The position numbers and the translations under genes are program-made. The notes under the pieces are model-generated. The model did no database searches, was not told the DNA's origin, and saw only the letters and a program-made list of their open reading frames with translations. Shown here in pieces: positions 21,565 to 29,530 of a stretch of 30,936 nucleotides of DNA (position 1 is the first letter of the stretch; each line of letters begins with the position of its first letter). Origin of the DNA: a virus; the IMG/VR virus record IMGVR_UViG_3300042898_000245, positions 1-30,936 of that record. One strand, 5' to 3'.

Positions 21565-24357
21565 TTAGTAAACTCTTATTTCTATTGCTGTATTAACAAG
21601 CATGTTATTTGATATTGAAAAATTATCGTATGTGTATAATCTAATGGAATCATCATCATACCTTTTAATGTCTAATGTCGCAAAATCACCACCTCCTGCA
21701 TTATTATCTGCTGACCCTCCTATTACCCAAGTCTTATTAGCTAAGAATGCACCCGTTAATAATATCTCATATGTGCCTACTCCAATATAGTTAAAGGTAA
21801 TATCTCCTATGGTATTCTCAAATACAGTTGCTGTAGGTGCGGATACACCTGTCTGACTAATCAAAGCTATGTATCTCTTATACCCTACAACAGGAGCTCC
21901 ATTAATACTATCTGTTACTGTCAAGTTAGACACTACCATTCCATCCTGCTCAAGTATCTGACCATCACCTATCACTACTCCCTTAACACCTGGACTCACA
22001 GCATTACCCTTACCAAAGATTAGAACATCTGATCCGGGCACCACTACATTGTTAACTTGAGCACTCTTCTTGAATACCTCCGCATTACCAACTGCCACAA
22101 TAGTATCTCCAATAGGCTTGCCGCCTGCAGTCTTATAAGGTGCTAAGTCAATCTCAGTATCAATACTTATCAACTCTACCTTTGTGAGGCTGTTGTTGTT
22201 AGCATTGTAATCTTGAATCTTGTTTATATTCCACCATGAGTTATCAATGTAAATCTTATCATTGAGCTTTAAAGATTGTATATCAACCTCATTCAAGTCA
22301 AAGTAACCTATCAACATTTTACCTACATTGATTTGATTAACAGTCCTTCTCCAATATAAGTTATACAGGTTGTTAGCTGTCAGAGTTGCTACCTCATAAA
22401 AGTAGTAATCATTCGTGCCAAAATTAATATCAAATGTAGGATACAATGGATTATTGAAATGACCAATCATAGGATAGTCAGTCAAGCCTATCTCTCCTGT
22501 TGTGCCAAAGTCTATGATGTCAAAAGGTTGGCATGTACCTAATCCTCCATCATACAATATGCGGATGTTAGTGTTAGGTGCAGCTCCATTTATCGAAGGA
22601 ACATAAGCTCCAAATAATGTTTTTTCCACAGGAGTAGGTGAGAATAATAACTCCTTAGTATCTACATCCTTAACATATTCATTGTCAAAGGTGTATTCTA
22701 TCTGACCATAAATCTCTCCTGTTGCCTGAGTGTATAACACATTAGGTGTATCCTCATCAGGTGCATAGGTGAGTTTTAATTTTTTCTTAGTTACATCTGG
22801 AAGGAACATCAAGTCTTGAGCCTTATCCTTAGCTAACTTCTGACTCCAATCCTTCTCAGCTCCTGAGTCGTAATACTCATCTCGATGTCTTAGGATAAGG
22901 TTGTATGGATTGTCAATATCTTGCTCAACATATAAGTTGTACATCTGAAATATTGACTTAACAAAATCAGACTGCTTAATCTCTACAGGCACATAAGAGT
23001 TCATGATTAGAGTACCTCCTGTAGTCTGCACATTTTGACTTGGCAATATCACCATGTTGATAGATGCTAAGTTCAAAACAACATTGACATCAACAGGAGT
23101 GAAACCGCCACCTGCTGCAATCCAAATATTAGCTCCATTACTGTTAGCACTACCATAGGTCTGAGTTACCTCAACTCCTATAGATAATATCTGTATGTCA
23201 TTAGGGTCTATTGCTAAGTTGAAAGGGTCATTTGTTAATGCAGGAATGCTAAGAGATTCAGCAAAGGTCAACACAGTAGTGTTGCCTGTTGGTAATGGTG
23301 ATGCTGCAGGATAGTAAGCTACTCCACTTGTTGTGCCATAAACTTTCAAGTTGCCAAGCCCTGCCACATATACCTGAGCAAATACCCTATATTTATTTTT
23401 AACTATGTATCCACCTACGATATACTCAAGTACAGCATTACCTCCACTATTATTGTCAAGGATGATACTGCCTCCAATCTGTAGCTCATATGTATAGTTC
23501 TCACCTGCAAGAGCATTAGTGCTAAATGGTGAACTGTACTCCCCTGTTAAAGGGTCATATAAATTCTGAGTGTCAATCACCTCTGTCCATCCTGAGTCAA
23601 TATCCTCTTGGAAGGTATAGTTCACTCCTGTGCCCTGTACATAACTTGTTGTCCAAGTGTTTGTTGCCTCAACTCTATAGTCATTGTAATCAAAGTTATT
23701 AACATCCCCATTGTAAGGTATTAACAACTTATCAAAGTGAGCATCTGTTAATCCTGCCCAAGTGTATGTAAATCCTGCCACAGCGAATATCCTATCAAAG
23801 TAAGTCTGAGCATAGATAGCAGGTTTGAACTCATTAGCTTGATAGACATTAGTACCTGTGCAATATGGCATTACGTACTTATATCCATCTGTTACAGTGT
23901 TGCTGAATGTAGCTGCTATATCAGTTGATGAGAATGTATGATCTAAGTCTGAGAAATCTAAGTCATCAAGATTAGCATTAGTGATAGCACTAAAAAACTC
24001 AGCTCTGCTATCCTTAATCAATACAGTATAGTTAACCTCCTCCTCATAAGCATTAGTGTACTGAGACTTATTAACACTTACCAACTGCAATAATGCGTCA
24101 TCTAAGATAGGCACTCCATTCTGTATCACTTGACATCGAGTCAACGTGTTGATGTTAAATGTTCCTGCTTGAATATTTACATCATAGTAGTTGCCAAGCA
24201 ACTCATGATTGTTCTTAGTTCCCTCAAGGACAATGGTTTTGGAGAAAGTTCCTTTGCGAGATGTTAAATCTCTAATATCACCAATGTTAAATGTTATCGG
24301 AAAATTAGTCTTCTCAGATACATCTAAGACTCCTGTCTCAAGTATTATCTTAACCAT
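21565..24357 (-). CDS. Large tail-tip / baseplate hub protein (930 aa)
   Basis: The N-terminus (KTNFPITFNIGDIRDLTSRK, then GTFSKTIVLEGTKNNHELLG) fits a large tail protein family of Bacteroidetes siphophages, with further blocks KSIFQMYNLYVEQDIDNPYN and LMIGYFDLNEVDIQSLKL. It comes directly before the tape measure in transcription order, as distal tail or hub proteins do. The C-terminal 200 residues are Gly/Val/Asn-rich (GDTIVAVGNAEVFKKSAQV) and fibre-like. A hub with a built-in receptor-contact end is likely. The start overlaps the previous stop by 8 nt. Confidence 0.7.
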   Translation of the reverse strand: MVKIILETGVLDVSEKTNFPITFNIGDIRDLTSRKGTFSKTIVLEGTKNNHELLGNYYDVNIQAGTFNINTLTRCQVIQNGVPILDDALLQLVSVNKSQYTNAYEEEVNYTVLIKDSRAEFFSAITNANLDDLDFSDLDHTFSSTDIAATFSNTVTDGYKYVMPYCTGTNVYQANEFKPAIYAQTYFDRIFAVAGFTYTWAGLTDAHFDKLLIPYNGDVNNFDYNDYRVEATNTWTTSYVQGTGVNYTFQEDIDSGWTEVIDTQNLYDPLTGEYSSPFSTNALAGENYTYELQIGGSIILDNNSGGNAVLEYIVGGYIVKNKYRVFAQVYVAGLGNLKVYGTTSGVAYYPAASPLPTGNTTVLTFAESLSIPALTNDPFNLAIDPNDIQILSIGVEVTQTYGSANSNGANIWIAAGGGFTPVDVNVVLNLASINMVILPSQNVQTTGGTLIMNSYVPVEIKQSDFVKSIFQMYNLYVEQDIDNPYNLILRHRDEYYDSGAEKDWSQKLAKDKAQDLMFLPDVTKKKLKLTYAPDEDTPNVLYTQATGEIYGQIEYTFDNEYVKDVDTKELLFSPTPVEKTLFGAYVPSINGAAPNTNIRILYDGGLGTCQPFDIIDFGTTGEIGLTDYPMIGHFNNPLYPTFDINFGTNDYYFYEVATLTANNLYNLYWRRTVNQINVGKMLIGYFDLNEVDIQSLKLNDKIYIDNSWWNINKIQDYNANNNSLTKVELISIDTEIDLAPYKTAGGKPIGDTIVAVGNAEVFKKSAQVNNVVVPGSDVLIFGKGNAVSPGVKGVVIGDGQILEQDGMVVSNLTVTDSINGAPVVGYKRYIALISQTGVSAPTATVFENTIGDITFNYIGVGTYEILLTGAFLANKTWVIGGSADNNAGGGDFATLDIKRYDDDSIRLYTYDNFSISNNMLVNTAIEIRVY

Positions 24358-25849
24358 TGATTATGTCGTTATTAGATAACCTTACTTGGATTGACTGCTT
24401 GATTAGGTTGTTGTTGCGTTGCTTATATACCTCAAAGTTTGTGTTAAGTACATTACAGCTCACATACTCAGTTGACTCAGGGATATGTATGATACATCCA
24501 CTCTCATCATAAAGATTATCCAAGTCCTCTGTAATACGATACACTACGTTTTTAACATAGGTTTGTGGAGAAGTTAACAACTGCTGAAAGTATGTACCCT
24601 CTGCCTCACTCATCCAGTTAGTGTTGAGGTCGTATGTCTTAACTACTTGAGTGTTGAAATTAACTTGACCTTGTTCATAAGTTTTATACTTCCATTGAGA
24701 TGAGGTGACATATCCCGGGACATCCTTATTGTAGGTATCCCTCTTGATAGTTCCTTTCTCATAGCTCTTAAGTTGGAAGGCAAAGCTACCCCATGAGCCC
24801 ATCCTATCTAAGAATAAGATATGACTCTCAGAGATTAATGTCCTTGTATCTATGTTCACCTTGTAACTCACTGATTTAGGGTCAATGAATCCTGGAGAGC
24901 CATCTCGATAAGTTACTGTGTACCACTTAGTATCTTGTTTTACAAGTGGAGCAGTGCCACTCACTAAGGTAAGTGAGCCATAGTTATTAGGACCAACTGC
25001 CACGCCTTTAATATAGTCAAGTCCACTCACTGACTTGTAGAACACATCCCCGTCATCATTAATAAAGTACACCCTCTTGTTAGATGCTATGCCCACATCC
25101 TTGAAGTTGAGCCATAAGTCCTGACCAAGTGTACATGTAAAGTTCAAAGGTTGGTCAGTGAGCCACAGTCCAGAGGTGTTATTAAGTGCGTAGTCAGTCT
25201 GATCATAGAATGGCATATCTATCCAAGGAATAGCTCCATTAAATACATACTTATCTAAGGTGCTAATCTCATTGAGGTTGATGTCCTTCCTGTTGTCAGC
25301 ATACTTGATACTTCCATTGATGGTTGCATCTGTTACCTCTGACCATAGCGCATTGATAGTGAAGTTAGTTGTGCCTGTGATTGAAATCACTGTGTGCAAT
25401 CCTTCCACTCCTGGATTAGTTACACCTCCATCTGCCTGTGTTATGTTTATCTGATCACCAACTTGAAAGGCATGCGTTGCTGTGATACGAACATTGCCTC
25501 CATTGTTCACCAATGAAGCTGTGTAAGATAATGTGTAGATATACTCCTCACCTATCTTAACATCAAAATTGTAATATGAGTTAGCCGCATCATAAAAGGT
25601 TGTGATTGTAGGATTGAAGTCATAGCTTACCATGTTGCTCAAGAGCTTGCTCAAGTCCTGCTCCCCATATCCTGTGCCATAGGTTGGTAATGCTTTATAG
25701 TATCCTATCCTGTTTAATGTGCCTGACTCAAATATCTCAAAGATATATCGGAAGCCATCATTGTTGACATTAGTTGAGTTAACTATGAACTTGCACTCAT
25801 TGTAAGCAGGAGTGAAATCTTGAGGTTCTGCTATGATTGTCATTGCCAT
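24350..25849 (-). CDS. Tail-tip protein (499 aa, distal-tail-like position)
   Basis: A beta-rich protein (MAMTIIAEPQDFTPAYNECK, then DGFRYIFEIFESGTLNRIGY, then LFLDRMGSWGSFAFQLKSYE). The opening PxxxxPAYNxxxF block and the later DRMGSW block are typical of a minor tail protein family in Bacteroidetes phages. It is the first tail gene after the large terminase. Its start directly follows the element TACAATATAGGT, so it may head the tail transcript. A precise role (distal tail protein or adhesin support) cannot be read from the sequence. Confidence 0.65.
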   Translation of the reverse strand: MAMTIIAEPQDFTPAYNECKFIVNSTNVNNDGFRYIFEIFESGTLNRIGYYKALPTYGTGYGEQDLSKLLSNMVSYDFNPTITTFYDAANSYYNFDVKIGEEYIYTLSYTASLVNNGGNVRITATHAFQVGDQINITQADGGVTNPGVEGLHTVISITGTTNFTINALWSEVTDATINGSIKYADNRKDINLNEISTLDKYVFNGAIPWIDMPFYDQTDYALNNTSGLWLTDQPLNFTCTLGQDLWLNFKDVGIASNKRVYFINDDGDVFYKSVSGLDYIKGVAVGPNNYGSLTLVSGTAPLVKQDTKWYTVTYRDGSPGFIDPKSVSYKVNIDTRTLISESHILFLDRMGSWGSFAFQLKSYEKGTIKRDTYNKDVPGYVTSSQWKYKTYEQGQVNFNTQVVKTYDLNTNWMSEAEGTYFQQLLTSPQTYVKNVVYRITEDLDNLYDESGCIIHIPESTEYVSCNVLNTNFEVYKQRNNNLIKQSIQVRLSNNDIING

Positions 25850-25861
25850 ACCTATATTGTA
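25850..25861 (-). promoter_or_regulatory. Start-abutting element TACAATATAGGT, copy 4
   Basis: Lies within the 29-nt gap after the large terminase stop and touches the ATG of the first tail gene. This is a logical point for a late expression switch from packaging to tail genes. Confidence 0.7.
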
Positions 25862-25878
25862 TTTCAGTTGGCATCCTG

Positions 25879-27027
25879 TTAGAAGGACATATATGAGTCA
25901 TCTGTAAAGTATTCCTCCTTGATATGAGTGGCAGCATATCGGATGGCATCCATTGCATCATCCCATAACTTGACCGGCTCATCTGTAATTGTATCACCTA
26001 TTTTTTTCCACTTGTAATTCTCATACTCCTTCTTAAGTTGAGGATGATCTTCACAGAATATACCAAAGGACTTGATGTTGTTAATACCTTGCTTGACTAC
26101 CTTATTAGCATTTTCAATATAGTAACCTGCTCTATCTATCTCAGCAATAATCTCTGGCCTTGAATAGTCAGCAAGGATGTTGATACTCTTCTCTATACCT
26201 AATTGTTCCATACGTGCAATGAGATCAGTGGTAGTCAAATAGCTCTCATAGATTACAGGCTCAATGTATAGATCCTTATCCCTCCAATATACCCTAACCA
26301 ATGCAGTGGGGTGATTGTATCCAAAGTCAAGACCATAGACAAAGGATGTAAACTTAGCAGGTCTATGCTTGACAAATGTCCAATTGGAGTAGATGTTACT
26401 CTTGGAGATAGCCTTCTCCCCTAATGCATAGATTTGATACTGTGCCTCATCGGTTCTCTTCAAGTCCTCAATCTGTTTCTTAATAGACTCAGGCAGAAAT
26501 GGGTTGTCCTTGTACGTTGACTTGATTAGTATGCTCTCATCTGCAGGTAACTCATACAGCCATGAGTTGCTCTCACTTGGATTGTAATCAAAGATTAGTT
26601 TGCCCTCTGTTCTCATGTTCAACTGAGTGAAGTCATCATAGTATAACTCATTAGCCTCATTGCACCATGCCAGGTCTCTTTTCCTACCTCTTATCTTTTG
26701 CTCATCATCCACTGAAAAGAACTCAACTATAGATCCATTGTCAAAGGAATAGATATGCTCACTCTTGTTATGCTTGTTAACATCGTATATCTCAAGGCTC
26801 TTCATGATCTCAAGGAAGTCTCTCATCACTGTGGCTCTGAGTGCAGGGAAGGTCTTACGTATGATACTCACCACCTTGTTTCTGTTCTGTAGGCAGTAAA
26901 CTATGACCAACTGGCAAAGGCTGTAAGTCTTAGATGAACGTGAGCCGCCCTCATTGATTATAAACCTTTGCTCTGAGTTGAGAGCATTGAAGTTCTTTTC
27001 AAATATGACTGTGCTATTAATCTCCAT
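25879..27027 (-). CDS. terL: Terminase large subunit
   Basis: A 382-aa packaging motor of Terminase_3 type. The ATPase part has Walker A GGSRSSKT (27-34) and a Walker B-like strand LAWCNEANE (119-127). The nuclease part has an RNase H-like set of acids: Asp234 in VYGLDFGYNHP, Asp287 in INILADYSRPE, and Asp356-357/Asp360 in LWDDAMDAIRYA. It cuts concatemers and pumps DNA into the prohead through the portal. It follows the small subunit with a 71-nt gap that contains no gene. Confidence 0.92.
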   Translation of the reverse strand: MEINSTVIFEKNFNALNSEQRFIINEGGSRSSKTYSLCQLVIVYCLQNRNKVVSIIRKTFPALRATVMRDFLEIMKSLEIYDVNKHNKSEHIYSFDNGSIVEFFSVDDEQKIRGRKRDLAWCNEANELYYDDFTQLNMRTEGKLIFDYNPSESNSWLYELPADESILIKSTYKDNPFLPESIKKQIEDLKRTDEAQYQIYALGEKAISKSNIYSNWTFVKHRPAKFTSFVYGLDFGYNHPTALVRVYWRDKDLYIEPVIYESYLTTTDLIARMEQLGIEKSINILADYSRPEIIAEIDRAGYYIENANKVVKQGINNIKSFGIFCEDHPQLKKEYENYKWKKIGDTITDEPVKLWDDAMDAIRYAATHIKEEYFTDDSYMSF

Positions 27028-27098
27028 TTTTAGGCAATAGTTAAGCTATAACACTATATTTAGTATTATGACAATTAACCTATCTTACTATATATATA

Positions 27099-27518
27099 TT
27101 AAGTAGGCTTTATAATATTAACCTTAACCTCATTGATAGCTTGACCTTGAGTGGTCGTATCTACCCTTTCAGTTAGGTTGTTTAATCTCTGAGTGATGGA
27201 AGGGTTGTACTGCCCTGCCATGCCGCCTGTAATCTGATCCTCTCTGATAACTCTCTTTATACGCGAACAGATGGCAACATATTCAGAATATCTCCTATCT
27301 CTATTTTCAAAATACTGATCTATACATCCTATCTTATCATAGCAATAATTATAGAACCCTTCAAAAATAAGTGGTCTTTCCAATGGGATAGCAGTAGCCT
27401 CCCCTGTTTTAGTAGAAAGTGAGTATTGATATCTTGGATTAGCTTTGCACCAATCTCTGTAAGATTCAAATAGCTCCCACATTTTCTCAGGAGTCTCTAT
27501 GTATTTATGCTTGCCCAT
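27099..27518 (-). CDS. terS: Terminase small subunit
   Basis: A 139-aa protein directly before terL. It has PEKMWELFESYRDWCKANP, then RPLIFEGFYNYCYDKIGC, then a helical RIKRVIREDQITGGMAGQYN and the C-terminal NPSITQRLNNLTERVD. The order of a helical N-terminal DNA-binding part, the GGMAGQYNP turn and a short C-terminal tail is typical of small terminases in Bacteroidetes phages, which recognise the packaging site. The start overlaps the previous gene by 14 nt. Confidence 0.8.
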   Translation of the reverse strand: MGKHKYIETPEKMWELFESYRDWCKANPRYQYSLSTKTGEATAIPLERPLIFEGFYNYCYDKIGCIDQYFENRDRRYSEYVAICSRIKRVIREDQITGGMAGQYNPSITQRLNNLTERVDTTTQGQAINEVKVNIIKPT

Positions 27519-27771
27519 CTTGAGCAGGTTTTTTCTTACGTTTCTTTTTAGGTGCTACCTCTACTGACTCAGCTGGGATAGGTGGCTCAACTGCCTCATA
27601 TTTGATAACTGTAGGCACTTCCTCGAATAGGTAAGATAGTCCAATAGATTGGTAGTACTTCACCTTGCTCATATCAATCTTAGCCACTACGATAGAACGT
27701 TGTCCTAAGATGCGATCATATACTCTGACAGTTTTGTCAATGTATTCTGTTTTAATTTTAAAATTGCTCAT
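27505..27771 (-). CDS. Small protein upstream of the terminase genes (88 aa)
   Basis: Not recognised by function. Its N-terminal half is beta-rich (TEYIDKTVRVYDRILGQRSI, then VAKIDMSKVKYYQSIGL), followed by an acidic/proline linker and a strongly basic end (PKKKRKKKPAQDG). The layout of a small fold plus a Lys-rich tail suggests nucleic-acid contact (inference). It lies between the 53-aa membrane gene, whose end it overlaps by 14 nt, and the small terminase gene. Confidence 0.65.
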   Translation of the reverse strand: MSNFKIKTEYIDKTVRVYDRILGQRSIVVAKIDMSKVKYYQSIGLSYLFEEVPTVIKYEAVEPPIPAESVEVAPKKKRKKKPAQDGQA

Positions 27772-27919
27772 ATTCTTTAACTATTATAAATACTAAATAT
27801 AGTGCTAAGGTAATGCTTGAGAACTTAAATAGCAAATATGTGTTTTCATTCCACAGTGCCATTACTACTCCAAAGGCCATTATGTAAGTCATTAAGCCTA
27901 AAAAATTAGCATTCCTCAT
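27758..27919 (-). CDS. 53-aa two-span membrane protein
   Basis: ATG at 27917-27919 directly follows the element TACAATATAGGT, and the stop at 27758-27760 overlaps the next gene. Two hydrophobic spans (LGLMTYIMAFGVVMALW and ITLALYLVFIIV) are joined by a short polar loop, and the end is charged (KEYEQF). The start overlaps the end of the sigma-like gene by 14 nt. Unrelated in sequence to the holin. It may be a membrane accessory protein for lysis or superinfection control, but no evidence decides. Confidence 0.7.
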   Translation of the reverse strand: MRNANFLGLMTYIMAFGVVMALWNENTYLLFKFSSITLALYLVFIIVKEYEQF

Positions 27920-28448
27920 ACCTATATTGTATTTGATTAATATTTTCTTTAATTTCTTTTATCAGGAAGTAGGCAGATGTACTGTTAATGTTAAAATACT
28001 TAGCGAGTGCAGTCTGAGTTGAGTGCCCTTTGTCATAATATGCCTCAAATACTATCTTTTTTATCCTGTCTTTTTGTTCTGTTCTATATATTTCAACAAG
28101 AGCCTTTTTAAAGTTGTACCTATCTTCTATCTCAATCTTGTGCTCAAGGTCAGTAGGGTCATCAATGACATCCATTGTGTACTCTTGAGACCTGTATAAA
28201 TCCTGTTTCTTAGTCTTAGAGCCTTGAGTCCAGATAAGATCACACTTAATAGTGTTGAGTAGATAGCTCTTAGCCTTGTCCTCTGTCATATCTTGAGCAT
28301 TGAGTCCTGCACAGTGTAGGTAAGCATTGTTAATAACTGCATCTGCATCTATTGAGGTGGGTATATTGAGCACATCTAAGAAATGGCGAGTGTACTTGAG
28401 CACCTCAAGGTAGTTGTGAGTAAGATATCTATCCAAGTGCTCCTTCAT
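27906..28448 (-). CDS. Sigma factor-like transcription regulator (180 aa)
   Basis: The layout resembles a compact sigma-70/ECF-type protein. Residues about 10-75 look like region 2 (LKYTRHFLDVLN, then DADAVINNAYLHC, then AKSYLLNTIKCDLIW). Residues about 125-170 look like the region 4 HTH (RIKKIVFEAYYDKGHSTQTA, then LAKYFNINSTSAYFLIKEI). The middle is acidic. The start at 28448 gives a 20-nt overlap with the upstream gene; the same frame is open 16 codons further. It lies just before the packaging genes, where a late switch would be useful. Divergent members are hard to tell from other HTH proteins, so the call is moderate. Confidence 0.55.
   Translation of the reverse strand: MKEHLDRYLTHNYLEVLKYTRHFLDVLNIPTSIDADAVINNAYLHCAGLNAQDMTEDKAKSYLLNTIKCDLIWTQGSKTKKQDLYRSQEYTMDVIDDPTDLEHKIEIEDRYNFKKALVEIYRTEQKDRIKKIVFEAYYDKGHSTQTALAKYFNINSTSAYFLIKEIKENINQIQYRYEEC
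27920..27931 (-). promoter_or_regulatory. Start-abutting element TACAATATAGGT, copy 5
   Basis: Touches the ATG of the 53-aa membrane gene, but here it lies inside the 3' end of the sigma-like gene and encodes part of IQYRYEEC. Conservation of the element despite this coding constraint supports a function for it. Confidence 0.65.
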
Positions 28449-28635
28449 ACCATTGAGTGAAGTCTTTGAGCCATACCTTCCTGCGTACTGATGCACAGAA
28501 ACACTCCTTATCTCTTTGTCCTGTAACTCTGTTCTTAACTTGTTGTAGTTGTATAAGGCTTCTCTTAGTGAGCACCTTCTCCTCTGGCTGATTGAGGATA
28601 TTATCTATGAGTTGTATATCAGTTTGTTCAAGCAT
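28429..28635 (-). CDS. Small Cys-containing phage protein (68 aa)
   Basis: The ATG at 28633-28635 is preferred; the open frame extends further up but would overlap most of the previous membrane gene. The C-terminal block GQRDKECFCASVRRKVWLKD followed by FTQWYEG is a recurrent signature (C-x-C-S, RRK, F..WYE) in small Bacteroidetes phage proteins. The paired cysteines may bind a metal. Function unknown. It lies between a membrane protein gene and the sigma-like gene and overlaps both. Confidence 0.7.
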   Translation of the reverse strand: MLEQTDIQLIDNILNQPEEKVLTKRSLIQLQQVKNRVTGQRDKECFCASVRRKVWLKDFTQWYEGALG

Positions 28636-28835
28636 ACAGCTGTGAGTGATGTGGCACAAGCCACAGTGAATGATTGTGAGTAGGCCCAAGTCCCCCAGAA
28701 GCTGAGACACTTCCAGCAGCCAAGTGAAGTATGTAGCCAATCTGGGAGGTTGAGCTTGTTATCTATATAGTTCTGTAATGGTTCAAAGTGAGTGAACCAC
28801 CAGGAGATTACTAATGGACTTAAATATCCTATCAT
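28605..28835 (-). CDS. Small membrane protein with GCWKC motif (76 aa)
   Basis: A hydrophobic N-terminal segment (MIGYLSPLVISWWFTHFEPL) is followed by an amphipathic linker, the motif LGCWKCLSFWGTWAYSQ and a second hydrophobic segment (TVACATSLTAVCL). The CWKCLSFW pattern resembles that of DUF1360-like membrane proteins of phages and their hosts. Likely in the inner membrane, with a possible holin-like or metal-binding role. Its 3' end overlaps the next gene by 31 nt. Confidence 0.65.
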   Translation of the reverse strand: MIGYLSPLVISWWFTHFEPLQNYIDNKLNLPDWLHTSLGCWKCLSFWGTWAYSQSFTVACATSLTAVCLNKLIYNS

Positions 28836-28867
28836 GGTGCTAAGATAATAAAAGTTATTAACATGAC

Positions 28868-28890
28868 AAAGGGGAGCTGTTATACTCCCC
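28868..28890 (-). terminator. Weak terminator-like hairpin between recombination and regulatory genes
   Basis: GGGGAG (28871-28876) and CTCCCC (28885-28890) form a 6-bp GC-rich stem with an 8-nt loop. Only three U follow in the leftward RNA, so it would be a partial terminator or an RNA-stability element. The interval 28836-28906 holds no convincing gene; the 10-codon ORF there is too short to support. Confidence 0.45.
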
Positions 28891-28906
28891 TGTTGGCTGC
28901 CGAGCC

Positions 28907-28990
28907 TCAGTTGTTAATCTTATCAAGTATTGATTGAGGGGGGTGGTACTGCCCTTCAATGTAGATCATTATTCTTACTAAGTAGTTCAT
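28907..28990 (-). CDS. 27-aa micro-ORF after the HTH gene
   Basis: The ATG at 28988-28990 overlaps the TGA of the HTH gene as ATGA, the same coupling used by confirmed neighbours. The peptide MNYLVRIMIYIEGQYHPPQS continues to ILDKINN. It may be a real microprotein or a chance frame; only the junction supports it. Confidence 0.4.
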   Translation of the reverse strand: MNYLVRIMIYIEGQYHPPQSILDKINN

Positions 28991-29202
28991 TTCATCAAGT
29001 ATTTAAACACCTTATCATAAAACTTACCTGTTACCTCATTGCCATGCATGAAGCGGTACATTTGAAACTTATCCACTCCAACATCCTCTGCAAGGTGAAC
29101 AACTTTATACCTCCTTGATAGCTTATCAAATAGCTCAGCTCTTATTGAGTCAGTGAGTGTTTCACCATCTTTGATGTACACAGTCTTAGAACGGGAGGTC
29201 AT
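28987..29202 (-). CDS. Small HTH DNA-binding protein (71 aa)
   Basis: Residues about 35-57 (VVHLAEDVGVDKFQMYRFMH) form a helix-turn-helix of the Cro/excisionase scale, and the N-terminal 25 residues form a short lead-in. It could repress or activate the early promoters, since it is the only small Cro-like protein in the genome. No phage integrase is present, so a lysogeny switch is unlikely. The start overlaps the ssDNA-binding gene by 17 nt; the overlap encodes its DDLPF end in one frame and MTSRS in the other. Confidence 0.65.
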   Translation of the reverse strand: MTSRSKTVYIKDGETLTDSIRAELFDKLSRRYKVVHLAEDVGVDKFQMYRFMHGNEVTGKFYDKVFKYLMK

Positions 29203-29530
29203 CGTCTAATTCTATTGGTTGTGTACTTGGCTGTGATGGGTTAGATCCTGTTACCTCAATTTTCCATGCATCAAGAGTATTGTAATACTTCACAGGTTTA
29301 CCCGGTGCAGCATACTCCCTGCCTCTCACATTGTATGATACTTCCACTTGCTGACCTACACCCAATGACTCTAATACAGCCATCTTATCGTTGACTGTTT
29401 GGAATAGTATATCCTGTGGATACTTTTCATCTGGGGTTGTTACCACAAACTCTCTCACTGAGAATTTATCACTGATTACTTTGATCGGATTGATGAGCTT
29501 GATAGCTCCTTTGATTGTTGAATCTGACAT
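29186..29530 (-). CDS. ssDNA-binding protein (DUF3127, OB-fold) with acidic tip
   Basis: A 114-aa protein. Residues 5-92 fit the DUF3127 family of SSB-like proteins in Bacteroidetes: KVISDKFSVREFVVTTPDEK, then YPQDILFQTVNDKMAVLESL, then GQQVEVSYNVRGREY and a DAWKIEV strand. The C-terminus IELDDDLPF is the standard SSB acidic tip used to recruit DNA-processing proteins. It sits between the exonuclease and HTH genes and shares one base with the upstream stop. Confidence 0.85.
   Translation of the reverse strand: MSDSTIKGAIKLINPIKVISDKFSVREFVVTTPDEKYPQDILFQTVNDKMAVLESLGVGQQVEVSYNVRGREYAAPGKPVKYYNTLDAWKIEVTGSNPSQPSTQPIELDDDLPF

Noticed and set aside
28836-28865. 10-codon ORF just before the 76-aa membrane gene
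   Set aside because: Its stop overlaps the next start, but ten codons are too few to support a gene without other evidence.
28987-29202. Lysogeny repressor
   Set aside because: The protein has an HTH, but no integrase, attachment site or divergent repressor/cro pair is present, so a temperate switch is not supported.
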